NCBI GenBank assembly: GCA_050633525.1
Contig: JBOEGR010000014.1
Span: forward strand, 1-64,000
DNA length: 64,000 nucleotides
Reading direction: 5' to 3'
Source of the DNA: CANLBN01 sp050633525
GTDB lineage: Bacteria; Pseudomonadota; Gammaproteobacteria; Pseudomonadales; Cellvibrionaceae
Below the pieces are notes generated by a model. It saw nothing but the letters and a program-made list of their open reading frames with translations, was not told the origin of the DNA and made no database searches. How positions within the stretch are numbered: position 1 is the stretch's first letter; the number at the start of each line of letters is the position of its first letter. Positions 7,735 through 15,631 of this stretch are shown in pieces. A program made the translations under genes and the position numbers.

Positions 7735-9142
7735 ATGAGTGCCGAATTGAAAATTGTAGAAAATTTTACTGACTATAAAGTCGCTGCGGATAATGTAGAG
7801 CAGTTCCGTAAAGATGCCGAATGGGGCCGAAAAGAAATTAATATTGCAGAGGGTGAAATGCCTGCCCTTATGGCTTTGCGTAAAAAGTATAAAGCTGAGC
7901 AGCCTTTAGCGGGTGCAAGGATTATGGGTTGTATCCATATGACCATTCAGACGGCTGTGTTGATCGAAACCTTGATCGACCTCGGTGCTGAAGTTCGCTG
8001 GTCCTCATGCAACATTTTTTCTACACAAGATCACGCTGCCGCCGCTATCGCAGCTGCGGGTATTCCCGTTTTTGCTTGGAAAGGTGAAACGGAAGAAGAG
8101 TTTTTGTGGTGTATTGAGCAAACTATTATGTCTGAAAAAGACGGTAGCCAAGTATGGGATGCCAATATGATTTTGGATGACGGTGGTGACTTAACTGAAA
8201 TGTGCCATACAAAATACCCTGCCATGTTAGATAAAATTCACGGTATTTCCGAAGAAACAACAACGGGCGTACACCGTTTATTAGAAATGTTAGAGTCGGG
8301 CGAATTGAAAGTACCTGCTATTAATGTGAACGACTCAGTGACTAAATCGAAAAACGATAACAAGTACGGTTGCCGCCACAGTTTAAGCGATGCAATTAAA
8401 CGTGGTACCGATCATTTGTTAATGGGTAAAAAAGCCTTGGTTGTTGGCTATGGTGATGTGGGCAAAGGTTCTGCTGCGTCCTTAAGTCAAGAAGGCATGA
8501 TTGTAAGAGTCACAGAGGTTGATCCTATTTGTGCTATGCAAGCGTGTATGGACGGTTATGAAGTGGTTTCACCTTATATTGATGGTGTTAACCTAGAAAA
8601 CGCCGACTCCATTAACAAAGCATTACTGGGTACAACAGACTTGATTGTCACCACAACGGGTAACACCAATGTATGCGATAAGTTTATGTTACAAGCACTT
8701 AAGCCGGGTGCGGTTGTGTGTAATATTGGTCATTTCGATAACGAAATTGATACAGCTTATATGCGTGAAAACTGGCAGTGGGATGAAGTGAAGCCGCAAG
8801 TACATAAAATTAAACGTAGCGAAGAAGCGGGCGATCATTTGATCTTGCTATCTGAAGGCCGCTTAGTGAACTTGGGTAATGCAACAGGTCACCCTTCTCG
8901 TATTATGGATGGTTCTTTTGCNNCAAATGTATTTGTATGAAGCTAAATTTGCTGATTTGCCAGCCGCTGAAAAAGCCGACAACTTATACCTAAAAGTCTT
9001 GCCTAAAAAGTTAGACGAAGAAGTTGCTGCCGATATGGTGGCGGGTTTTAATGGTGTGATTACCAAGCTAACCAAAACCCAAGCCGATTATATTAATGTT
9101 GCTGTCGATGGCCCATTTAAGCCAGAAGCGTATAAATATTAA
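7735..9142 (+). CDS. ahcY: Adenosylhomocysteinase (S-adenosylhomocysteine hydrolase), interrupted by an assembly gap
   Basis: AhcY reversibly hydrolyses S-adenosylhomocysteine to adenosine and homocysteine using bound NAD. The N-terminal part shows CNIFSTQDHAAAAIA and the Rossmann motif VGYGDVGKGSAASL. The C-terminal part (MYLYEAKFADLP to GPFKPEAYKY) is complete but in another frame. The break is at the two Ns (8922-8923), within the conserved DGSFANQVLAQ block: after GSF-A the next readable codons are CAA ATG (Q-M). About 16 nt are expected where only 2 Ns stand, so the shift is an assembly artefact and not a real mutation. With the gap filled the protein is about 472 residues, normal for the proteobacterial long form. 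Confidence 0.93.
8922..8923. other. Assembly gap (NN) inside ahcY
   Basis: Two unresolved bases occur in an otherwise clean sequence. The frame needs a gap length of 1 modulo 3, and the conserved family sequence (ANQVLA between GSF and QM) implies about 16 nt, so roughly 14 bases are missing. Confidence 0.9.
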
Positions 9143-9147
9143 TATAT

Positions 9148-9194
9148 TGAGGTCTTTGCACGGGAGATGATTTTACTTTCTTGCAAAGGCCTCA
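9148..9194 (+). terminator. Long hairpin between ahcY and metF
   Basis: TGAGGTCTTTGCA (9148-9160) pairs with TGCAAAGGCCTCA (9182-9194): 13 pairs including one G-U, with a 21-nt loop. It begins 6 nt after the ahcY stop. No T-run follows, so it may be a partial terminator or an mRNA-stabilising element, not a classical intrinsic terminator. Confidence 0.55.
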
Positions 9195-9292
9195 TATTGT
9201 AGATAGCCATTTAAAAAATAACAGAAAGATAAAGTGCGAGAGTCCTAGCTTAACGATCTTCGCGTATTTATTTTTGACCGTAGAGATGACAC

Positions 9293-10138
9293 ATGAGTGA
9301 TGATGATTTTCGTTTAAGTTTTGAATTTTTCCCACCCAAAACAGATGTGGGGCGAGAAAAGCTAAATAATGTTCGCGACGGTTTAAATAAGCTTAACCCT
9401 GAGTTCTTTTCCATGACTTATGGTGCCGGCGGATCGACGCGTGACAATACCAAAAACTTAGTGACTGATTTTAATTCTCAAGGTTTTTCTACTGCGCCGC
9501 ATTTATCTTTTGGGGGTGATTCGCAAGAAATTATTAAGGCCTTATTAGAAGAGTATCAATCTGCGGGTGTCAATCGTATCGTTGCCCTGAGAGGTGATAT
9601 GCCTTCTGGTATGGGTGGCGCATCGCAAATGGTTTATGCCAACGAATTGGTTGCGTTTATTCGTGAGCATTTTGGCAATGCCTTTCACTTGGAAGTGGCT
9701 GCCTACCCAGAAATTCACCCAGAGGCAACATCCTATACCACGGATGTTCAATACCTGAAAGGTAAGTTTGATGCCGGTGCTGATAGTGCGATCACGCAAT
9801 ACTTTTTTAACCCAGATGCTTTTTATTACTTCTTAGATCAATGCCATAAAGTAGGTATTGATCAGCCGATTTACCCCGGTATTATGCCTATTATTAATAT
9901 CAAAAACTTGGTGCGCTTTAGTAGTGTGTGTGGTGCGGAAATTCCTCGTTGGTTACAAAAGGCCTTAGAAGCTTATGGCGATGACCAAGAAAGCATGCAG
10001 GCTTTTGGTATTGATGTGGTCACCGAATTTTGCGATATTTTGCTAGAAAACGGCGTGCCCGGTTTGCATTTTTACACCATGAATCAGTTAGAACCCACAA
10101 AAACCATTGTTGAAAACCTTGGGCTTGTTCCTTCCTAA
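9293..10138 (+). CDS. metF: 5,10-methylenetetrahydrofolate reductase
   Basis: MetF is a flavoprotein that reduces 5,10-methylene-THF to 5-methyl-THF with NADH, supplying the methyl group for homocysteine remethylation. The 281-residue TIM-barrel protein shows the family markers SFEFFPPKT (catalytic Glu region), FSMTYGAGGSTRD, and IVALRGDMP for FAD/NADH binding, with GIMPI and a C-terminal PGLHFYTMN. It follows ahcY by 150 nt, across a hairpin. Its position completes the SAM-cycle block under probable SahR-type control. A strong intrinsic terminator follows. No methionine synthase gene is in the window. Confidence 0.96.
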   Translation: MSDDDFRLSFEFFPPKTDVGREKLNNVRDGLNKLNPEFFSMTYGAGGSTRDNTKNLVTDFNSQGFSTAPHLSFGGDSQEIIKALLEEYQSAGVNRIVALRGDMPSGMGGASQMVYANELVAFIREHFGNAFHLEVAAYPEIHPEATSYTTDVQYLKGKFDAGADSAITQYFFNPDAFYYFLDQCHKVGIDQPIYPGIMPIINIKNLVRFSSVCGAEIPRWLQKALEAYGDDQESMQAFGIDVVTEFCDILLENGVPGLHFYTMNQLEPTKTIVENLGLVPS

Positions 10139-10153
10139 ATCCCGCTTTACTTG

Positions 10154-10206
10154 GAAAGCAGTTTTGGTCATAAGAGGTCAACACTGCTTTCTTTTTCTAA
10201 GTGCTC
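10154..10206 (+). terminator. Intrinsic terminator after metF
   Basis: GAAAGCAGT (10154-10162) pairs perfectly with ACTGCTTTC (10193-10201) and is followed by five Ts. It closes the metK-ahcY-metF block, 16 nt after the metF stop. Confidence 0.85.
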
Positions 10207-10513
10207 TCCTTTAGTGCTTATCTCTACATTTATACAGTATATCTAATTTTTAGAGCTCTTTAGGTGCTTTTAAGTGGATAGGGGGTTTCTCGTTATCTAC
10301 CCTTTGTATAATGAAAATCCTAATAAAAACAATAGCTTAAAAAAATACTTGAGTGAGATAATATGCCTACGTTAGGGTAGATAACGCGCATGCGCGTTTA
10401 GCCGCCAAGTGTTAATAGGTAAAAAGCGGTTATTTTTAATAAAAACAAAGAGTTGGAAGCTATTTCTCGAAGTTATAAGAGGGGAGATAGTGTACTGGCT
10501 CGCTATTATAATG
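10207..10513. repeat. Gene-free AT-rich stretch with a 13-nt inverted repeat and a 16-nt palindrome
   Basis: CGTTATCTACCCT (10291-10303) recurs as its exact complement at 10374-10386. A perfect 16-nt palindrome AACGCGCATGCGCGTT lies at 10383-10398, overlapping the right arm. A TATAAT hexamer is at 10307-10312, without a good -35. No coding region is supported before the integron cassette starts. The repeat could be the remnant of a small element or an operator. Confidence 0.5.
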
Positions 10514-10914
10514 TTAGCTGTATAAGGGAAATTATGGAATTTAGAAAAATAAAAAGAGCTGTAAATGAGATCACTCTATTTGAATGGGAAGCATTAATTA
10601 ATGAAATCCCCACTTTATCTCAATTGCCGGACAAAACAGGTGTAAACCCTTTTACAAACGAAGAAGTTATATTCTCAGGTAAAGGGAAAGCTTTATATAA
10701 AGAAGAAGGTAACATTTCACTGGAGTCTGGAGAGCTTTTAACTACAGGCGTTTCTGAATCTTTTTGTAAAGAGCTAGCAATAAAATTATCGGCTGAGGTT
10801 TATGAAGATGATCGCAGCTAACAAGGCGGTCAATCCGACAGCTTTTCCGTTGCTCCTTTTTGTGGTCGAATACCACAAAAACAATCAACTCCAAAGCTGC
10901 GGCTTACCGCGGCG
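10514..10914 (+). mobile_element. Solitary integron gene cassette (401 bp)
   Basis: The cassette begins after G of GTTAGCT (10513-10519) and ends at G10914 in the attC core site. The core at the left boundary, GTTAGCT, is the exact complement of the attC R'' box AGCTAAC (10816-10822), as required if both came from one circular cassette. One short gene starts 20 nt inside the cassette and its stop codon overlaps attC, the standard cassette layout. No integrase gene, attI site or second attC is visible, so this is a single cassette inserted at a secondary G-TT site, or the remnant of a larger array. Confidence 0.82.
10534..10821 (+). CDS. Integron cassette-borne hypothetical protein (95 aa)
   Basis: I do not recognise this protein. 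I chose the ATG at 10534 (MEFRKIKRAVNEITLFEWEA) because it lies just inside the cassette boundary with AAGGG upstream; a longer TTG-started reading frame would cross the boundary. The product is small, soluble and mixed-charge, with a central PFTNEEVIFSGKGKALY segment suggestive of a beta-rich fold, and has no signal peptide or membrane helix. Its TAA stop is part of the attC TAACAAGG sequence. Cassette genes of this size are often of unknown function; nothing here points to a resistance or toxin activity. Confidence 0.75.
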   Translation: MEFRKIKRAVNEITLFEWEALINEIPTLSQLPDKTGVNPFTNEEVIFSGKGKALYKEEGNISLESGELLTTGVSESFCKELAIKLSAEVYEDDRS

Positions 10915-10920
10915 TTAACT
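10816..10920 (+). other. attC recombination site of an integron cassette
   Basis: R'' is AGCTAAC (10816-10822) and R' is GTTAACT (10914-10920). The inner boxes GCGGTCAA (10827-10833 region) and TTACCGC (10904-10910) pair when one C is left unpaired, matching the extrahelical base that marks the strand used by the integrase. A second extrahelical A follows before CAGCTTT/AAAGCTG. The centre folds as TTTTTGTGGT/ACCACAAAAA with a 5-nt loop. The order R''-L''-stem-L'-R' and the 105-nt length are those of chromosomal-integron attC sites. Confidence 0.85.
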
Positions 10921-11089
10921 CACCTGTTGCACTTGTGAATTGAATCCACGTAACAGTAGAACTAAGTTAAAATAAAAAATGGCGCAAAATTCAACACTTT
11001 AGCTTCTAAAGTGAGATTGTTGACACTTTAAATATATTTACCTTGTGATATATTCGAGTTCTCTATATTGCTGAAAAAGGAAAATTAAA

Positions 11090-11518
11090 GTGGATTTAAG
11101 TAGAGTTGAAGCAAAAGTAACAGTTGCAAAATTATTCGAACTTGCATATTCAAAAAACAAAGGTCTAACTGCAAAAATTGTTGCCAAAAAGGGCGCGGCA
11201 AAACTCACGATAGATGAGAATGGTCGAGCAGTATTGTCTAATTCAATGGGTATGGTTATTTTTAGTGGTGATCCGGCCTTGAAAAAATTAGGCGCAAAGA
11301 TAAAGCGGGTTAATATTCTATTTAGTAATCAAGATGGTATGAATGTAGGATATAAAGCATCATTTGACTTAGGTGTTGGTAAAGTATCTGTAAGTGGTTC
11401 ATTTAATTTGGAAGAACTTATATTATCTTGCAGTGGAATTTTGTGCAAAGCTGCAAGAGCGATGAAAAATAGACACTTGTCTTATGAGAGAGAATTAGAA
11501 AGGATTATGGTGAGATAG
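11090..11518 (+). CDS. Hypothetical protein (142 aa), orphan
   Basis: I do not recognise this protein. It starts at a GTG with AAAAAGGA upstream. The sequence is rich in Lys, Ala, Gly and Val, with an N-terminal helical part and a middle part of short strands (GRAVLSNSMGMVIFSGD, VGKVSVSGSFNLEELIL). There is one cysteine pair (LILSCSGILCKA) and a basic C-terminus. No signal peptide is evident. It is followed 3 nt later by a small lipoprotein gene, so the two are probably co-transcribed. Both are more AT-rich than the neighbouring housekeeping genes and lie just past the integron cassette, in an accessory region. Confidence 0.6.
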   Translation: MDLSRVEAKVTVAKLFELAYSKNKGLTAKIVAKKGAAKLTIDENGRAVLSNSMGMVIFSGDPALKKLGAKIKRVNILFSNQDGMNVGYKASFDLGVGKVSVSGSFNLEELILSCSGILCKAARAMKNRHLSYERELERIMVR

Positions 11519-11521
11519 GAT

Positions 11522-11941
11522 ATGCAAGTAATAATACTTATAGTTACCGCATTAATTGTCGGTTGTTCAACATCGCAACCTTTAAAGAATGCTTATAGCG
11601 ATTATTCAACTAAAGCTAATGAAAATAACATATTGGAGTTGGCACCTGAATTTTTCAGCGCTAATATACTCGAAGAAGATTATAAGACGCTGTCTTATAT
11701 GCCAGAGTTTTTATTATTTAAAAATGCAATGAAAAAACAGCATAGTGCGTTTGAAAAAAACGATACTAAAAAAGGTTGTTTGATTGTTAACGGTTTCAAT
11801 GATAAAAATGAAAAAGTCATATTTAGTTTAGAGTATGTCAAACCATCTGAAAAATGGCTTATCAATTTTATCGCAGCAATTTACGACGAAAAGGATTTTT
11901 CAGAAAAGGCTCTATGTCCTGATGAATTTGCGGCTGGCTAA
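11522..11941 (+). CDS. Small lipoprotein of unknown function (139 aa)
   Basis: The N-terminus MQVIILIVTALIVGCSTSQ is a lipoprotein signal with lipobox LIVGC, so the mature protein starts at about Cys15 and is membrane-anchored. The mature region is charged, with no family I can name; it contains KKGCLIVNGFNDKNEK and ends near LCPDEFAAG. A second Cys pair (KKGC, LCPD) could form a disulfide. It follows the preceding orphan gene by 3 nt. Base composition is AT-rich. A role together with its upstream partner is likely but undefined. Confidence 0.6.
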   Translation: MQVIILIVTALIVGCSTSQPLKNAYSDYSTKANENNILELAPEFFSANILEEDYKTLSYMPEFLLFKNAMKKQHSAFEKNDTKKGCLIVNGFNDKNEKVIFSLEYVKPSEKWLINFIAAIYDEKDFSEKALCPDEFAAG

Positions 11942-12021
11942 CATTGTTTAAAGTGATGGAAGAGTTTTAGTTTTTTGGCCTTTTTAGTTCTTCTTTTTGA
12001 ATTATTTTATAAGTGTTGTCT

Positions 12022-12663
12022 CTATGGCTTTGTTGCAATCGCACAATAAGATGTTACCGGAATACCTTCTTTTTCTTTGATGACCACATTTGAAAAGCCT
12101 GCTTCTGATAGTAGGCTAACAACTTGCTCTTTTGAATAAGTGCTAAATATATCTTTACTTATATCAAAGTTTGCCATTTGTTCAGCATCTCTAAAACCGA
12201 TTACTACTTTTCCGGCAGGCTTGACTACGCGGAGTATTTCTTTCAAGTTCGCCGCAGGGTTTTCCCAAAAATAAAGGGTGTTTACTGAGCATAGTTTGTC
12301 AAAGTAATTGTTTTCAAAGGGTAATGATGAGCAGTCACCCTTGTGTAGTGCTACCTTTCCGGAGGTTATATGCGCTTTGTTGACACTACTCGCTTTTTTT
12401 AGCATGGTTTCTGAAAAGTCGATACCTTCTATTTTTCCGTCGTTAATGGTTTTTGCCATGTCATGAATAAGTGCCCCGGGACCAAAGCCAATTTCCAAAA
12501 TATGATCGCGACTTTTAAGTTCAAGGCATTCTTTAACGAAAGTATTAAGGTCAGCATTGCCGGTGGTAAATATTTTGCTCATGATAAAGCGGCCAACTAG
12601 GCCGGATGGCTTTCTTAGCTGTGATGAAAGTGATTTTGGCTTGATAAACTTGAGTATCCACAT
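12022..12663 (-). CDS. Class I SAM-dependent methyltransferase
   Basis: A 213-residue methyltransferase of the type-11 (UbiE/COQ5-like) class. Motif I is ILEIGFGPGALI at about 55-66, motif II GKIEGIDFSETML, and motif IV/post-IV FDKLCSVNTLYFWENPAANL, all standard for SAM binding. The N-terminus (MWILKFIKPKS) is basic and partly hydrophobic and lacks a typical signal peptide. The methyl acceptor cannot be inferred. It is transcribed alone, divergently from rsmE, at the edge of the accessory region. Confidence 0.82.
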   Translation of the reverse strand: MWILKFIKPKSLSSQLRKPSGLVGRFIMSKIFTTGNADLNTFVKECLELKSRDHILEIGFGPGALIHDMAKTINDGKIEGIDFSETMLKKASSVNKAHITSGKVALHKGDCSSLPFENNYFDKLCSVNTLYFWENPAANLKEILRVVKPAGKVVIGFRDAEQMANFDISKDIFSTYSKEQVVSLLSEAGFSNVVIKEKEGIPVTSYCAIATKP

Positions 12664-12790
12664 GGTTTTATTTCTCAGTTGAAAAGCAGTTTTTCTCTGT
12701 AGGCTTTAGAGGCGCCAATGCCTAATTTTTAGCGAGATCTCTCTAAGATATGCGACAATAGCATTTTCGATCAACACGGTCTTACTATTT

Positions 12791-13540
12791 ATGCGAATTC
12801 CTCGCCTTTATACATCGCAGTCCTTGTCTGAAAATCAAACGATTTCTTTGAGTGATGAGGCCACCCATTATCTTAAAAATGTATTGCGCATGAAGTCAAA
12901 GCGTGAATTAGTTTTGTTTAATGGAGAGGGTGGGCAATATCACGCGACGATAGAAAGCGTTGAAAAAAAAGGTGTGTCTGTCGCGGTTGGTGAGTATACG
13001 GCGGTGAATAATGAATCTCCCTTAGAGCTTGAGTTGGGGGTTTGTATTATTAAGAATGACGCGATGGATTGGCTTATTCAAAAGGCGGTAGAGTTGGGTG
13101 TTACTCGGATTTCGCCTTTGTTTAGCGATTATACGGATGTGAAGCTATCGTCTGAGCGTTTAGAAAAAAAGCAACAACATTGGCAGCAAATTGCTATTCA
13201 TGCTTGCGAGCAATGTGGTCGGGCGATAGTTCCTGTAGTCAGTAAGGCGACTACTTTTGATGGTTGGTCTAGAGATGTTCAGACAGAGAAGCGCATTATC
13301 TTACATCCTTACAATGCGTCTTCTTTTAAGGAAATGGCTGCTCCTTGGTTAGAGTCAGAGCTGACGCCTGGTACATTTGCTATCGCCCTTGGGCCAGAGG
13401 GTGGGTTTAGTGATGAGGAGGTCGGAGAGGCTTTGAATAGCGGTTTTATGCCTTTGTCTTTGGGGCCACGTATACTACGTGCCGAAACAGCGCCGCTTGC
13501 TATCTTGCCGCTGTTACAATCTTATTTTGGTGATTACTAA
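12791..13540 (+). CDS. rsmE: 16S rRNA (uracil1498-N3)-methyltransferase
   Basis: RsmE methylates U1498 of 16S rRNA in the 30S subunit using SAM. The 249-residue length is typical. The N-terminal PUA-like part contains THYLKNVLRMK, and the C-terminal SPOUT domain has the trefoil-knot SAM site LGPEGGFSDEEV and LGPRILRAETAPLAIL, which are family signatures. It is followed by an MFS transporter gene 55 nt downstream, with no functional link apparent. Confidence 0.95.
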   Translation: MRIPRLYTSQSLSENQTISLSDEATHYLKNVLRMKSKRELVLFNGEGGQYHATIESVEKKGVSVAVGEYTAVNNESPLELELGVCIIKNDAMDWLIQKAVELGVTRISPLFSDYTDVKLSSERLEKKQQHWQQIAIHACEQCGRAIVPVVSKATTFDGWSRDVQTEKRIILHPYNASSFKEMAAPWLESELTPGTFAIALGPEGGFSDEEVGEALNSGFMPLSLGPRILRAETAPLAILPLLQSYFGDY

Positions 13541-13595
13541 AACACTTAATAACAATTCGATGTCTTTTACCTTTGTCTTCTAGTTTGGAGTTGAG

Positions 13596-14804
13596 ATGCA
13601 ACGCTTAACGGTTCCCGTGATTCTTGTTATTACCTCTGCCTGTAGTTTATTGCTGCTGTCTTTTGGTTATCGCTCTAGTTTTGGTCTTTTTGTAGGGGAT
13701 GTGTTGGGTCATTACCCCGGTAGGGAAATTATTTCCTTGGCCTTGGCTATTCAGAATTTAACTTGGGGTGTTGTGGCGGTATTTGCGGGCGGCATTGCCG
13801 ACCGTTTTGGCAGTACTAAAGTGATTGTGGGCGCTGCGCTACTTTATGGTTTGGGTATTTGGTTAACGGCAGGCGTTGAGACTGTTTGGATGCTGAATTT
13901 AGGCATGGGGATGCTGGTCGGTGCCGGCATCGCAGGCACGGCATTTGGCATTGTGTTGCCAGCGATGGTCAGAGCAGTGGGGCCAGAGAGGCGGCAGTGG
14001 GCTTTAGGCTTGGGAACGGCTGCGGGTTCATTTGGGCAATTTTTGGTCGTCCCCCTAGTTCAGGGTTTAATCGACATTAGCAATTGGCAAATGGCCTTGC
14101 ACATTATGGCGCTGTCTACGGTATTGATGGCGCTGTTAGCGATTCCTTTAGCGCCTTATTCGGGCGCAAGCCAAACGACACAAGAGTATCTAGCAGAGCA
14201 AACCATTCCGGAGGCTTTAAGGGAGGCCTTAAGTCACCACTCTTATTTGTGGTTACTGGCGGGCTTTTTTGTCTGTGGTTTTAATATTGCCTTTATCACT
14301 GTGCACATGCCCTCATTTTTGAGTGACTTGGGGTTTTCTGCCCAATTGGGGGCATGGAGTATCGCGATTATTGGCTTGTGCAACGTGATTGGCGCCTATT
14401 CTTCGGGCATATTATCGTCTCGCTGGCCCATGCGTAAGCTTTTGTCGGCTATTTATTTTGGGCGTGCAATATTGGTCACTGTGTTTATGTTGACACCGCC
14501 TTCAATCGTGAGTGTGATAGCATTCAGTATTGTGATGGGCTTTTTGTGGTTGGCAACCGTGCCGCCAACATCGGGTTTGGTGGCATTGATGTTTGGCACT
14601 CGCTATATGTCCTTGCTCTACGGTGTTGTATTTTTAAGCCATCAGCTGGGTAGTTTTTCCGGTGTATGGTTGGCTGGTTGGTTATATGACCACTATGGAA
14701 GCTATGATGTAGTGTGGTGGTTAAGCGTTGGGTTGGCCTTATTCGCGGGTTTTGCCCATTTGCCTATTAAAGAAAGAGCGGTCGATCGCCTAGTCGAAGC
14801 CTAA
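13596..14804 (+). CDS. MFS transporter
   Basis: A 402-residue inner-membrane transporter with about 12 predicted membrane helices. The loop between helices 2 and 3 carries the MFS motif-A-like GGIADRFGSTK. The segment SFGYRSSFGLFVGDVL and overall layout resemble the monocarboxylate/oxalate-formate antiporter-like branch, but substrate cannot be assigned. There is a second charged loop (SRWPMRKLL) between the two six-helix bundles. It lies between rsmE and an uncharacterised membrane protein, without operon partners that suggest a role. Confidence 0.85.
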   Translation: MQRLTVPVILVITSACSLLLLSFGYRSSFGLFVGDVLGHYPGREIISLALAIQNLTWGVVAVFAGGIADRFGSTKVIVGAALLYGLGIWLTAGVETVWMLNLGMGMLVGAGIAGTAFGIVLPAMVRAVGPERRQWALGLGTAAGSFGQFLVVPLVQGLIDISNWQMALHIMALSTVLMALLAIPLAPYSGASQTTQEYLAEQTIPEALREALSHHSYLWLLAGFFVCGFNIAFITVHMPSFLSDLGFSAQLGAWSIAIIGLCNVIGAYSSGILSSRWPMRKLLSAIYFGRAILVTVFMLTPPSIVSVIAFSIVMGFLWLATVPPTSGLVALMFGTRYMSLLYGVVFLSHQLGSFSGVWLAGWLYDHYGSYDVVWWLSVGLALFAGFAHLPIKERAVDRLVEA

Positions 14805-14879
14805 ATTTTAAGGTTTGAATTTTTTGCGCCATGGCAGTATTACATTTTTTGAAAATAAATAAAAAATAAAGCAATACAT

Positions 14880-15536
14880 ATGAATATTGATAAAAATTGG
14901 TGGGAGGGTCAATCCCAGTGGAAAACGAATATCATCCAAGCTAATGGAACGGGTCGACGCAGTCGTTATAGCAGATGGGTATTTTTTTTAGTGTTGCTGG
15001 GTGTGGTTGGTTTTGTGCTCTATGATTCACGCGAAGACTTATTGGCACACTACTATGCTGGTGAATATACCGAGATGCATGAGCTAATCATTATTTTATT
15101 TCCTTTGCTGTTTTTGATCACTCAAGTAAAAAAAATATATAAACGCTCTAAATATGGTGATACGCCATTAGTGATGAATCCCTTTCCTTCAATCATAGGT
15201 GAAACATTTTCTGGTTATGTTGAAATCAATAAAAAAGTGGATGGCTTGCAGTTCTCTGCTGAGTTGTTGTTGATGCAACATATCGAAGTTGAAGAAGATG
15301 ATTACAGTGAGTCTCAAACCGATATTGTGTGGCGTATGCCGGTAGAATTACAGCAGGAGCGAGCCATGTTAGGCGCACGCTTATTAGTGAAAGCTCAGCT
15401 GCCAGCGAAAAAACCGCCATCTCAATCCCCTCATACAGATGACTACTATTCTTGGTGTCTGTATGTTTATTCGAAAGACAAGTCATTTAAGCGACGTTGG
15501 TCCATTCCCATTATTGCAAAAAATGAATACGTATAA
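14880..15536 (+). CDS. Membrane protein of unknown function, DUF3592-like
   Basis: The 218-residue protein has two hydrophobic segments (about 33-50, WVFFLVLLGVVGFVLYDS, and about 67-82, LIIILFPLLFLI). A soluble domain follows, opening with DTPLVMNPFPSIIGETF and FSGYVEI. A hydrophilic strand-rich tail resembles the extracytoplasmic part of DUF3592-type proteins, a similarity I judge by eye. It lies upstream of parC but 95 nt apart. No function can be given. Confidence 0.65.
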   Translation: MNIDKNWWEGQSQWKTNIIQANGTGRRSRYSRWVFFLVLLGVVGFVLYDSREDLLAHYYAGEYTEMHELIIILFPLLFLITQVKKIYKRSKYGDTPLVMNPFPSIIGETFSGYVEINKKVDGLQFSAELLLMQHIEVEEDDYSESQTDIVWRMPVELQQERAMLGARLLVKAQLPAKKPPSQSPHTDDYYSWCLYVYSKDKSFKRRWSIPIIAKNEYV

Positions 15537-15631
15537 TGATGGTCGTTAAGTCTTTTAAACAATATATTAGCCACGCTAGGCTTTTGTAGCAATTTTAATC
15601 TGTATTGAAACATTATGAATAGGAATATTTT

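Noticed and set aside
8905..8950. Programmed frameshift or pseudogene in ahcY
   Set aside because: The frame break coincides exactly with two Ns, and the missing residues belong to an invariant block; a sequencing/assembly gap explains it fully.
11930..11990. Second attC site after the lipoprotein gene
   Set aside because: GGCTAAC occurs at the stop, but there is no facing GTTRRRY core or paired L boxes within 150 nt.
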